DNA from: Bacteroidota bacterium
GTDB lineage: Bacteria > Bacteroidota > Bacteroidia > B-17B0 > Aurantibacillaceae
Direction: 5' to 3'
Assembly (NCBI GenBank): GCA_018267825.1
Contig: JAFDXR010000003.1
Span: forward strand, 204,952-268,951
Length of the DNA: 64,000 nt
Shown: piece after piece, positions 33,868 through 40,995 of the stretch
Layout: each line of letters begins with the position of its first letter
How positions within the stretch are numbered: the stretch's first letter is position 1
Program-made: the position numbers and the translations under genes
The notes under the pieces: model-generated
The model's input: only the letters and a program-made list of their open reading frames with translations
Database searches by the model: none
What the model was told of the DNA's origin: nothing

Positions 33868-34260
33868 TTACTTCCAGTAAAAGTAGAAAAACAGGATGAC
33901 CTGCAGTTTTGTGAGACCATCGGCTCTCCCTTTTTGCGCGCCGGAAGCGTCGTAGATATAGTTTCCATCGAGTCGTCCGAGCTGGCTGCCGGAGGCATTG
34001 TAAAGGTAATTGCCATCGATACGCCCAAGCTGGGAACCGGAAGCATTGTAGAGATAGTCGCCATCTATGCGTCCGAGCTGACTACCCGATGCATCATAAA
34101 CATAGTTACCGTCTATGCGACCGAACTGACTGCCGGAGGCATTATAGAAGTAATTTCCATCAACCCGCCCGATCTGCGCACCTGACGCATTATACAAATA
34201 CTGGCTGAAGCCGGGAGAAAATATTAAAAGGAAAAAGGCGATGGCAAGAAACTGTTTCAT
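33868..34260 (-). CDS. Secreted 16-residue-repeat protein (beta-flower-like)
   Basis: A 130-residue protein with a signal peptide (about residues 1-19, MKQFLAIAFFLLIFSPGFS) followed by six tandem 16-residue repeats (about 20-115). The consensus is (N/D)Y(L/I/V)Y(N/D)ASGxQxGR(I/V/L)DG. The protein ends in an unusually aromatic tail (VILFFYFYWK). The DNA shows the same 48-bp periodicity. Similar small proteins in Bacteroidota have, as I recall, been described as a 5-fold beta-flower fold; this one has six units. The function is unknown. It is convergent with ade and has no close co-directional partner. Confidence 0.8.
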   Translation of the reverse strand: MKQFLAIAFFLLIFSPGFSQYLYNASGAQIGRVDGNYFYNASGSQFGRIDGNYVYDASGSQLGRIDGDYLYNASGSQLGRIDGNYLYNASGSQLGRLDGNYIYDASGAQKGRADGLTKLQVILFFYFYWK

Positions 34261-34424
34261 GATAAATGGGTTTGGGATTATATTACCTAAGTTAAATGAA
34301 ATATTGAACGATTCGGAGAAACCGGATGTAAATTGTTTGCTTTATCGGGCAAAATGAAAGTGGCTGTTCATAAAAAATTTGGTCATTCGTCGATAAATTC
34401 CGCTGACCGGTCAATTTAGCCCAA

Positions 34425-34455
34425 TAAAAAAACCCTTCTTGTTCAGGGAAGGGTT
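34425..34455 (-). terminator. Rho-independent terminator of the RRM gene
   Basis: The stem AACCCTTC (34431-34438) / GAAGGGTT (34448-34455) is followed on the minus strand by a run of T residues (A-tract at 34425-34432 on the plus strand). It begins 24 bp beyond the stop codon of the RNA-binding protein gene. The rest of 34261-34479 shows no gene. Confidence 0.85.
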
Positions 34456-34479
34456 CACTAGTATATTTTCAGTAAAAAA

Positions 34480-34743
34480 TTACGCAGCCGGCTCTCTGGT
34501 TTCTTTACCTTTTGCCTCTGTAACTACAATGTTTCTTTCGTAATGACTTGTTCCGTTTAATGAATCGATAGCACGTTTTGCGTCGTCATCATTAGCCATT
34601 TCAACGAAGCCAAAACCACGACTACGTTTAGTTTCTTTGTCTTTAATGATTCGAACGGAGGTAACTTCGCCGAATTGGGAAAATAGTTCGCTGAGTGCTT
34701 GTTCTCTGACCTTAAAGCTGATATTGCTTACAAAAATGTTCAT
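34480..34743 (-). CDS. RRM-type RNA-binding protein
   Basis: An 87-residue protein made of a single RNA recognition motif. RNP2 is IFVSNI (residues 3-8) and RNP1 is RGFGFVEM (about 42-49), both with the aromatic residues that stack on RNA bases. The C-terminal strand NIVVTEAKGKE is followed by a short tail. Such small RRM proteins are common in Bacteroidota and Cyanobacteria and are thought to bind mRNA post-transcriptionally, sometimes in response to cold. It is monocistronic, with its own terminator and an A/T-rich upstream region. Confidence 0.93.
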   Translation of the reverse strand: MNIFVSNISFKVREQALSELFSQFGEVTSVRIIKDKETKRSRGFGFVEMANDDDAKRAIDSLNGTSHYERNIVVTEAKGKETREPAA

Positions 34744-34823
34744 ATAAAATAATTAAATAGTTTTAAGTAAAAGTAAAACAATTTTTTATATAAACAAATT
34801 TTTTGACGAAAAATCAGGAAAAT

Positions 34824-35204
34824 CTAAAAAACTTTAGCTTCTACACTGATTTCTACATTGGCATCTTTCGGAAGCCGGTCGGCCTGGATGGTAGCACGTG
34901 CCGGAAAGTCCTTTTTGAAGTAGCCGCTATATACCTCATTTACATGCACAAAATTGTTCATATCAGCCAGGAAAATGGTTGTTTTCACGATATTATCGTA
35001 GGTTAACCCGGCTTCTTTGAGGATGGCACCGAGGTAATCCATCACAATTTTGGTTTCCTCCTTAATGTTGGTTTTAATCAACTGTTTGGAGTTCAGATCC
35101 ATAGCAATAGTTCCTGATACATATACACTATCACCAACCTGAACAGCCTGGTTATAGGGTCCGATCGGAGAAGGAGCATTGGTTGTATTAATGATCTTTT
35201 TCAT
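34824..35204 (-). CDS. RidA family enamine/imine deaminase
   Basis: Small cytoplasmic protein that hydrolyses reactive 2-aminoacrylate and related enamines formed by PLP enzymes. I chose the ATG at 35204, giving 126 residues starting KKIINTTNAPSPIGPYNQAV, the family start. A longer frame from 35258 would run through the terminator of the neighbouring gene. The conserved region PARATIQADRLPKDANVEI contains the substrate-binding Arg. It is co-directional with the zinc peptidase but separated from it by a terminator. Confidence 0.93.
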   Translation of the reverse strand: MKKIINTTNAPSPIGPYNQAVQVGDSVYVSGTIAMDLNSKQLIKTNIKEETKIVMDYLGAILKEAGLTYDNIVKTTIFLADMNNFVHVNEVYSGYFKKDFPARATIQADRLPKDANVEISVEAKVF

Positions 35205-35251
35205 AAAGGGATAGTTTATTCGGTTATTAGCTAATGCAAAAATAAATAAAA

Positions 35252-35280
35252 AAGCCACTTAAAAAAGTGGCTTCAGGAAG
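35252..35280 (-). terminator. Rho-independent terminator of the zinc peptidase gene
   Basis: The stem AAGCCACTT (35252-35260) / AAGTGGCTT (35265-35273) is followed on the minus strand by a T-rich run (plus-strand A/T tract 35236-35252). It lies 31 bp past the peptidase stop and separates that gene from ridA. Confidence 0.8.
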
Positions 35281-35304
35281 ATCGCTTCAATTATTCACCA
35301 TCTC

Positions 35305-36012
35305 TTAATCTTCGCGGTTATTTCCCATAAAACGCATGATGAAATAAATGAGTGTGGCTACCGAGGCAAGGGCTGACACCACATAAGTATAAGCTGCCCA
35401 TTTCAATGCATCTTTCGCATCTGCCTGTTCCTGGCCATAGGTAATTCCGGCTCTGTCGAGCCACACGAGGGCACGTCTGCTGGCATCGATTTCAACCGGC
35501 AGGGTAATGAGGCTGAATAACGTAATCATTCCCTGCAGGGCAATAAAAATCAGCAACAGGGTATTGGTCATAGACGGGGTCATATAAGCCAGAAAAGCCA
35601 GTCCAAATGTCAGGAAGCTCATGGCCATGGAACTGATCTGAACCACGGGTACCAGTTTGCTGCGCATGGTGAGCCACTGGTAGGCACTGGCATGCTGCAC
35701 CGCGTGTCCGCATTCGTGAGCCGCCACCGCAGCAGCAGCAACGTGTCTGCCGCTATACACGTCTTCACTCAGGTTCACGGTTTTATCAGCCGGATTATAG
35801 TGATCGGTAAGTTGTCCCTGCACCGACATTACTTTTACATCGTAAATACCATTGTCGCGCAGCATTTTCTCGGCCACTTCCTTACCGCTCAGGCCGGAGC
35901 GCATACCCTCCCGCGAATAACGGGCAAACTTGCCTTTAAGCGTGCTGCTTACAAGAATCCCCACACCCATAAATACGAGTGTCAGGATCAATAAAATAGG
36001 ATCGTAGATCAT
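35305..36012 (-). CDS. Membrane zinc metallopeptidase (YugP-like)
   Basis: Integral-membrane protease of 235 residues. An N-terminal membrane helix (ILLILTLVFMGVGILVSS) is followed by a soluble part with the zinc motif HECGH in AAHECGHAVQHA (about residues 98-109), and two or three helices follow. This layout matches the neutral zinc metallopeptidase family that includes Bacillus YugP. Its substrates are unknown, and a role in membrane protein quality control is a guess. It is divergent from surE, and the 183 bp between them hold no visible gene. Confidence 0.9.
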   Translation of the reverse strand: MIYDPILLILTLVFMGVGILVSSTLKGKFARYSREGMRSGLSGKEVAEKMLRDNGIYDVKVMSVQGQLTDHYNPADKTVNLSEDVYSGRHVAAAAVAAHECGHAVQHASAYQWLTMRSKLVPVVQISSMAMSFLTFGLAFLAYMTPSMTNTLLLIFIALQGMITLFSLITLPVEIDASRRALVWLDRAGITYGQEQADAKDALKWAAYTYVVSALASVATLIYFIMRFMGNNRED

Positions 36013-36195
36013 GTTAGTTGTTTATTGTATGTGATGCATCCTTTTCAAATTGCGTACCCAGTCCGAAAAGCGGCCATAAGCCTGCCATTATTGCAAAAAA
36101 ACCGCACAAATGGCGCAAATTATTTAACAGCCCGATATTAGTAAGTATAAATGCAGCGCTTACGTGGTAAAGGATTAAATTTTAGTTTTACGCCA

Positions 36196-36969
36196 ATGGA
36201 CAAAAAGCCCCTGATATTAGTAACCAACGACGACGGTGTAAGTGCGCCCGGCATCCGTTTCCTGGCTGAAATTGCGGCCCGCTACGGCGAAGTATATGTT
36301 GTAGCACCCGACAAACCGCAATCCGGAATGGGGCATGCCATTACCATTAATTCGACCATCCGGCTCAATAAGTCAAATTACCATCCGGCTGCCGAAGCTG
36401 AATACAATTGTTCGGGCACTCCGGTCGATTGCGTGAAAATGGCTGTGAACAAGCTCCTTCCGCGCCTCCCCGACCTCGTATTGTCGGGTATTAATCATGG
36501 AAGTAATAGTTCCATCAATGTGATATACTCCGGCACCATGTCGGCCGCCATTGAAGGTGCTCTCGAAAGTGCCGCCTCTATTGGTTTTTCACTGTGTGAT
36601 TATGGCATTGATGCTGATTTTGAACCGACCCGCCAGTTTGTGGAACAGATCATTGCTTCATGTCTCGAAAATAAAATGCCCAAAGGTGTTTGCCTGAATG
36701 TGAATTTTCCGAAACTGAAAGCCGACGAGATCAAGGGAATAAAAGTATGCCGCCAGGCCAAAGCCAACTGGGTGGAGGAATTTGAAGAAAGACATGATCC
36801 CTACGGAAGGCCCTATTACTGGCTTACCGGTAAGTTTGTGAATTTTGAACCCGAAAGTACCGATACCGACGAATGGGCACTTAAACACGGCTATGTGTCG
36901 GTGGTACCTATACAGCACGATCTTACAGCGCATAGTCAACTCCAGTTTTTCAAAGATACTTTAGCCTAA
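36196..36969 (+). CDS. surE: 5'/3'-nucleotidase SurE
   Basis: Metal-dependent phosphatase acting on nucleoside monophosphates, linked to stationary-phase survival. From the ATG at 36196 it is 257 residues and begins KKPLILVTNDDGVSAPG, with the metal-binding NDDG at 10-13 as in the family; a start at 36151 would add 15 unrelated residues. Other family motifs are APDKPQSGMGHAIT, GTPVDCVKMA and SGINHGSN. It is followed 4 bp later by a small membrane protein gene and then lpxB, so it probably heads this operon. Confidence 0.95.
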   Translation: MDKKPLILVTNDDGVSAPGIRFLAEIAARYGEVYVVAPDKPQSGMGHAITINSTIRLNKSNYHPAAEAEYNCSGTPVDCVKMAVNKLLPRLPDLVLSGINHGSNSSINVIYSGTMSAAIEGALESAASIGFSLCDYGIDADFEPTRQFVEQIIASCLENKMPKGVCLNVNFPKLKADEIKGIKVCRQAKANWVEEFEERHDPYGRPYYWLTGKFVNFEPESTDTDEWALKHGYVSVVPIQHDLTAHSQLQFFKDTLA

Positions 36970-36973
36970 ATAC

Positions 36974-37294
36974 ATGGAACCTGTAAAACTAAGATATAAC
37001 AATACCTGGCTGGGCGTCGTCGTAGGTGTCCTGTTCCCGATTTTTGGTTTGTTCTGTTACTGGCTGTTTGTGCACAGTGAAATGGGATTCCCGCGGAACT
37101 TTATCCGTTACCTGCTCATTATGGAGATGCTTGGCAATACGCTTATTCTCTGCACGGTTGCCAACATGGGTGTATTTTATTTATTTCTGAACCGTAAGCG
37201 CAACGACACAGCCAGGGGCATTATTTATGGCTCGCTGGTCTATGTCGCCATTATTCTTTACCTCATGCTGTTTGTTGAAACAACCGCCGGATAA
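36974..37294 (+). CDS. Small membrane protein of unknown function
   Basis: A 106-residue protein with three hydrophobic segments (about residues 12-32, 43-72 and 83-103) and no motif I recognise. It lies 4 bp after surE and 10 bp before lpxB in the same direction, so it is very likely translated as part of the operon. That placement suggests a link with envelope or lipid A biogenesis, but nothing in the sequence proves it. Confidence 0.8.
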   Translation: MEPVKLRYNNTWLGVVVGVLFPIFGLFCYWLFVHSEMGFPRNFIRYLLIMEMLGNTLILCTVANMGVFYLFLNRKRNDTARGIIYGSLVYVAIILYLMLFVETTAG

Positions 37295-37304
37295 CCGATC
37301 ATCT

Positions 37305-38438
37305 ATGAAAAAATGCTACATCATATCCGGTGAACCTTCCGGCGACCTTCATGCCTCGAACATGCTGCGCGAGCTGAAACTGATCGATCCCGATTTCGAA
37401 TTCCGTTATTGGGGTGGCGACCTGATGGAACAGCAAATTGGCCACAAGCCTGTAAAACACATCCGCGACCTGGCTTTTATGGGGTTTGTAGAAGTTGCCA
37501 AAAACCTGCGGACGATTCTCAATAATATCAAATTCTGTAAACAGGATATCCTGGATTTCAAACCCGATGTATTACTGCTTGTGGATTATCCGGGCTTCAA
37601 CCTACGCATTGCCGAATGGGCCAAAAAACAGGGCATCACGGTGTATTATTATATTTCGCCAACGATCTGGGCCTGGAAAGAAAACCGTGTGGAGATCATT
37701 AAACGCAGTGTCGATAAATTCTTTGTGATCCTTCCGTTCGAGGTAGATGTGTACAAAAAACACAATTACCATGTGGATTATGTAGGGCATCCGCTGCTGG
37801 ATGCCATTGAACAACAAAAGCCGACATTGCCGTCGCGGGCCGATTTTCTGGCAAAGAATAAGCTGGCCGACAAGCCTATTGTAGCTGTGCTGCCAGGCAG
37901 CCGACGTCAGGAGATTGATAAAATGCTGGGCGTGATGCTCAACGTGATTAAAACCTACAAAGACTACCAGTTTGTGATTGCCGGAACCAATAACCTTCCG
38001 AAAGAAGCTTATCAAAGGGCTTTTGATATGGGAATCTCGGTTATTTTCAATCAGACTTATCCGCTGATGTACCATGCCTATGCAGGCATTATTAAATCAG
38101 GCACCTCCACCTTGGAGGCTGCATTATTCAGCTTACCACAGGTTATCTGCTATAAAGGCGGTGCGGTTTCTTATGCTATTGCCAAAGCTGTTGTCGGTGG
38201 TCGTTTAAAATACATCGGACTTCCGAATCTCATTATGGACCGGCCCGTGGTGAAAGAGCTGGTGCAGGAAGCCCTTACAGAGAAGAACCTCAGTGATGAA
38301 CTGAATTTATTGTTTGATCAGAAAGAACGTGAAAGAATTCTGAGTGATTATAAAGACCTTCAGGTGTTACTCGGCAACAGCGGGGCATCCAAAAAAGCAG
38401 CCGGATTATTTGTAAAATATCTTCATGAAAGTAAGTAG
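37305..38438 (+). CDS. lpxB: Lipid-A-disaccharide synthase LpxB
   Basis: Inner-membrane-associated GT19 glycosyltransferase condensing UDP-diacylglucosamine with lipid X in lipid A synthesis. From the ATG at 37305 it is 377 residues and begins MKKCYIISGEPSGDLHASN, the characteristic start; the in-frame start at 37227 lies inside the preceding gene. Later motifs are YYISPTIWAWKENR, LPGSRRQEI and KSGTSTLEAALF. Its presence indicates an LPS-bearing outer membrane. Its last 14 bp overlap the next gene. Confidence 0.96.
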   Translation: MKKCYIISGEPSGDLHASNMLRELKLIDPDFEFRYWGGDLMEQQIGHKPVKHIRDLAFMGFVEVAKNLRTILNNIKFCKQDILDFKPDVLLLVDYPGFNLRIAEWAKKQGITVYYYISPTIWAWKENRVEIIKRSVDKFFVILPFEVDVYKKHNYHVDYVGHPLLDAIEQQKPTLPSRADFLAKNKLADKPIVAVLPGSRRQEIDKMLGVMLNVIKTYKDYQFVIAGTNNLPKEAYQRAFDMGISVIFNQTYPLMYHAYAGIIKSGTSTLEAALFSLPQVICYKGGAVSYAIAKAVVGGRLKYIGLPNLIMDRPVVKELVQEALTEKNLSDELNLLFDQKERERILSDYKDLQVLLGNSGASKKAAGLFVKYLHESK

Positions 38439-39675
38439 TTTCATCATCCTCGGTTTATTGGTTTTCTTCCGCACACTCAGCGGAGGCGATCATGCACGTG
38501 GACTTGAGCTCAAACCTGCAAAGCACATCAAAGGTCCCGGAGGTCCTAATTACAATTTCAAATCATCGACCGAAGAGATTGTTCTGATCCGGATCCTGGC
38601 GCATCTGAATGTGCAGTCGCTAACGATCAGCCCTGACCTGGAAGTATATGAAGTATTCGGCGATGGCAAGCGCCTGTTCAACACCAATGAACATCCCCTG
38701 CTGAAACTAAGCTATTCGGGCGACAGCATTGAGGTAAAAACTTTTGAAATAAATTTCGGACGTTTCAAAACCGTGAAAGTGAGCGGTACGGAAGCTAACC
38801 GTTCGTTTAAACTGAAGCTGAATAGTCCCGATCGTAAAGCCAGGACATATCAGGACAATCTGATTGCCACTGTTGAAAACGGAAACCTGAAACTCCTGAA
38901 CGACATTACACTCGACAATTATATTTCCGGAGTTGTTCAGGCTGAGGCCGGCCGGAAATCGCATCTCGAATTTTACAAAGTTCAATCGATACTGGCACGC
39001 ACTTTTGCCTTGTCGCATTTACAGAAACATGTAGCCGAGGGATTTTCACTTTGCGATCAGACCCATTGCCAGGCTTATTTTGGAAAAACCACGGAAGTGG
39101 AGATTAACAAGGCGGTTTCGGAAACACGCGATATTGTGGTGGTAGACGAAAACCTGAACCTGATTGATGCAGCCTTTCACAGCAACAGCGGCGGCGAAAC
39201 CGTAAACTCGGAAGATGTATGGGGGCGTAAGCTTACGTACCTGCGCAGTGTGAACGACAGTTTCAGTGTGAAGATGCCGAATGCCCGCTGGGAGCGCAAA
39301 ATGGCCAAGGAAGACTGGCTGAGTTATCTGAAGCTCAAACATAATTACCCGGTGCAGGACAGTAATGCACGCTGGAAAGCCATTACATTTACACAGGAAA
39401 CCCGCAAACCATACCTGGAAGCAAACAATGTGCGGGTGCCTTTGAAAAATGTAAGAACCGATTTTCAGTTAAAATCCACATTTTTCACCATCATTCCGCA
39501 GGGAGATAGTCTTTTATTCAAGGGCCGCGGATTTGGCCATGGTGTGGGCATGTGCCAGGAAGGCGCTATGCGCATGGCGAAACTGGGTTATAAATACACG
39601 GATGTGATCCGCTTTTACTACCAGAACATCCAGCTTATTGACCTGCATAAGCTCAATTTTTTCAAGGACGAATAA
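38425..39675 (+). CDS. SpoIID/LytB-domain protein (putative peptidoglycan lytic enzyme)
   Basis: A 416-residue protein with an N-terminal hydrophobic export signal (VSSFIILGLLVFFRTLSG). The SpoIID-type core runs from about residue 165 (LDNYISGVVQAEAG, where the Glu is the presumed catalytic residue) through ALSHLQKH and NSGGETVNSEDVWG to the C-terminal GRGFGHGVGMCQEGAM. In Bacillus SpoIID degrades septal peptidoglycan as a lytic transglycosylase; homologues in non-sporulating bacteria are thought to remodel the wall. It overlaps lpxB by 14 bp, which implies coupled translation. Confidence 0.9.
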   Translation: MKVSSFIILGLLVFFRTLSGGDHARGLELKPAKHIKGPGGPNYNFKSSTEEIVLIRILAHLNVQSLTISPDLEVYEVFGDGKRLFNTNEHPLLKLSYSGDSIEVKTFEINFGRFKTVKVSGTEANRSFKLKLNSPDRKARTYQDNLIATVENGNLKLLNDITLDNYISGVVQAEAGRKSHLEFYKVQSILARTFALSHLQKHVAEGFSLCDQTHCQAYFGKTTEVEINKAVSETRDIVVVDENLNLIDAAFHSNSGGETVNSEDVWGRKLTYLRSVNDSFSVKMPNARWERKMAKEDWLSYLKLKHNYPVQDSNARWKAITFTQETRKPYLEANNVRVPLKNVRTDFQLKSTFFTIIPQGDSLLFKGRGFGHGVGMCQEGAMRMAKLGYKYTDVIRFYYQNIQLIDLHKLNFFKDE

Positions 39676-39719
39676 CTGTCCTGTTAATAGATTCCTTTAT
39701 TTTTTCGGGGGCTTTGCAT

Positions 39720-39727
39720 TACCTTTG
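39720..39727 (+). promoter_or_regulatory. Probable -7 promoter element of the purM-type gene
   Basis: TACCTTTG matches the Bacteroidota -7 consensus TAnnTTTG, 17 bp upstream of the ATG. The -33 region (about 39695-39700) is T-rich without a clear TTG. Transcription would start near 39734, giving a very short leader. Confidence 0.45.
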
Positions 39728-39744
39728 GGTTTTATTTTTCGTCT

Positions 39745-40944
39745 ATGTCTGATTTAAAATATAATCTCCGCGGTGTATCTGCTTCCAAGGAAGATGTACA
39801 CCATGCGATTGCCAATATTGATAAAGGTTTATTTCCACATGCATTTTGCAAAATTGTACCGGATCATTTAACCGGCAGTGCCGATCATTGCGTAATTATG
39901 CATGCCGATGGTGCCGGCACCAAATCGTCGCTGGCTTATGTTTACTGGAAAGAAACCGGCGACATCAGTGTATGGAAAGGCATTGCACAGGACGCCGTGA
40001 TCATGAACATAGACGACCTGATCTGCGTAGGTGCTACCGAAAACATTTTATTATCATCGACCATAGGCCGCAACAAAGGCCTTATTCCGGGCGAGGTGAT
40101 TTCCGCTATTATAAATGGTACGGAAGAAGTGCTTGAAAACCTTCGAAAAAACGGGATTGACATCCGCTCCACCGGTGGAGAAACCGCAGATGTGGGCGAC
40201 CTTGTGAGAACTGTGATTGTTGACAGTACCGTGGTGTGCCGTATGCCACGTCGTGACGTTATTTCAAACGACCATATCCGTGAAGGAGATGTTATTGTTG
40301 GCCTCGCCTCTTACGGGCAGGCAACCTATGAAAGCGAATACAATGGTGGCATGGGCAGCAACGGACTTACCAGCGCCCGACACGATGTATTCAGTAAGCA
40401 CATGGCCGAAAAATATCCGGAGTCGTTCGATGGTGCCCTGCCTGCTTCCGTAACATACTGCGGGCAAATGAAGCCAACGGATAAAGTGGAAGTGACATAC
40501 CGCAAACCTTCCGGAGACATGGTGACAGAGAAAATAGATGCAGGCAAGCTCGTTCTTTCACCGACCCGCACCTATGCCCCGGTTGTAAAAGCCATACTAA
40601 AGGATCTGCACCCGCACATTCATGGCATTGTGCATTGCAGTGGCGGTGCGCAAACCAAGGTTCTGCACTTTGTAAACAACGTGCATATTATTAAGGATAA
40701 TTTATTCCCGTTACCACCCCTGTTCCGCCTCATTCATGAGCAGAGCAAAACCGATTACAAGGAAATGTACAAGGTTTTCAATATGGGACACCGTCTTGAA
40801 ATATACCTTCCGAAAGAAGCGGCTGAACAAGTCATCGCTATTTCAAAATCATTCAACATTGATGCCCAGATCATTGGCCGTGTAGAAGCTTTTGAAGGCA
40901 AGAAAGTGACTGTGAAATCTGAGTTTGGCACCTTTGAGTATTAA
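39745..40944 (+). CDS. purM: Phosphoribosylformylglycinamidine cyclo-ligase (AIR synthase, PurM)
   Basis: ATP-dependent cytoplasmic enzyme of purine synthesis that makes aminoimidazole ribonucleotide. The AIR-synthase N-domain shows HADGAGTKSSLAY and the metal/ATP site NIDDLICVGA, then STGGETADVGDLVRT and GLASYGQATYE. The C-domain includes HGIVHCSGGAQTKV and FNMGHRLEIYLP. At 399 residues it is longer than E. coli PurM (345) and its central region differs, so it is probably the variant common in Bacteroidota. No other purine-synthesis gene is adjacent. Confidence 0.9.
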   Translation: MSDLKYNLRGVSASKEDVHHAIANIDKGLFPHAFCKIVPDHLTGSADHCVIMHADGAGTKSSLAYVYWKETGDISVWKGIAQDAVIMNIDDLICVGATENILLSSTIGRNKGLIPGEVISAIINGTEEVLENLRKNGIDIRSTGGETADVGDLVRTVIVDSTVVCRMPRRDVISNDHIREGDVIVGLASYGQATYESEYNGGMGSNGLTSARHDVFSKHMAEKYPESFDGALPASVTYCGQMKPTDKVEVTYRKPSGDMVTEKIDAGKLVLSPTRTYAPVVKAILKDLHPHIHGIVHCSGGAQTKVLHFVNNVHIIKDNLFPLPPLFRLIHEQSKTDYKEMYKVFNMGHRLEIYLPKEAAEQVIAISKSFNIDAQIIGRVEAFEGKKVTVKSEFGTFEY

Positions 40945-40970
40945 ATACCAATACCTCTTTTATAAAGAAA

Positions 40971-40995
40971 AAATCCCTGGTTAAGCCAGGGATTT
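40971..40995. terminator. Bidirectional terminator between purM and the ddl fusion
   Basis: The perfect 10-bp stem AAATCCCTGG-TTAAG-CCAGGGATTT is flanked by an A-tract on the left and TTTTTGTTTTT on the right. It serves purM on the plus strand. On the minus strand it overlaps the last codons and the stop codon (40981-40983) of the ligase fusion, so the hairpin there includes coding sequence. Confidence 0.85.
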
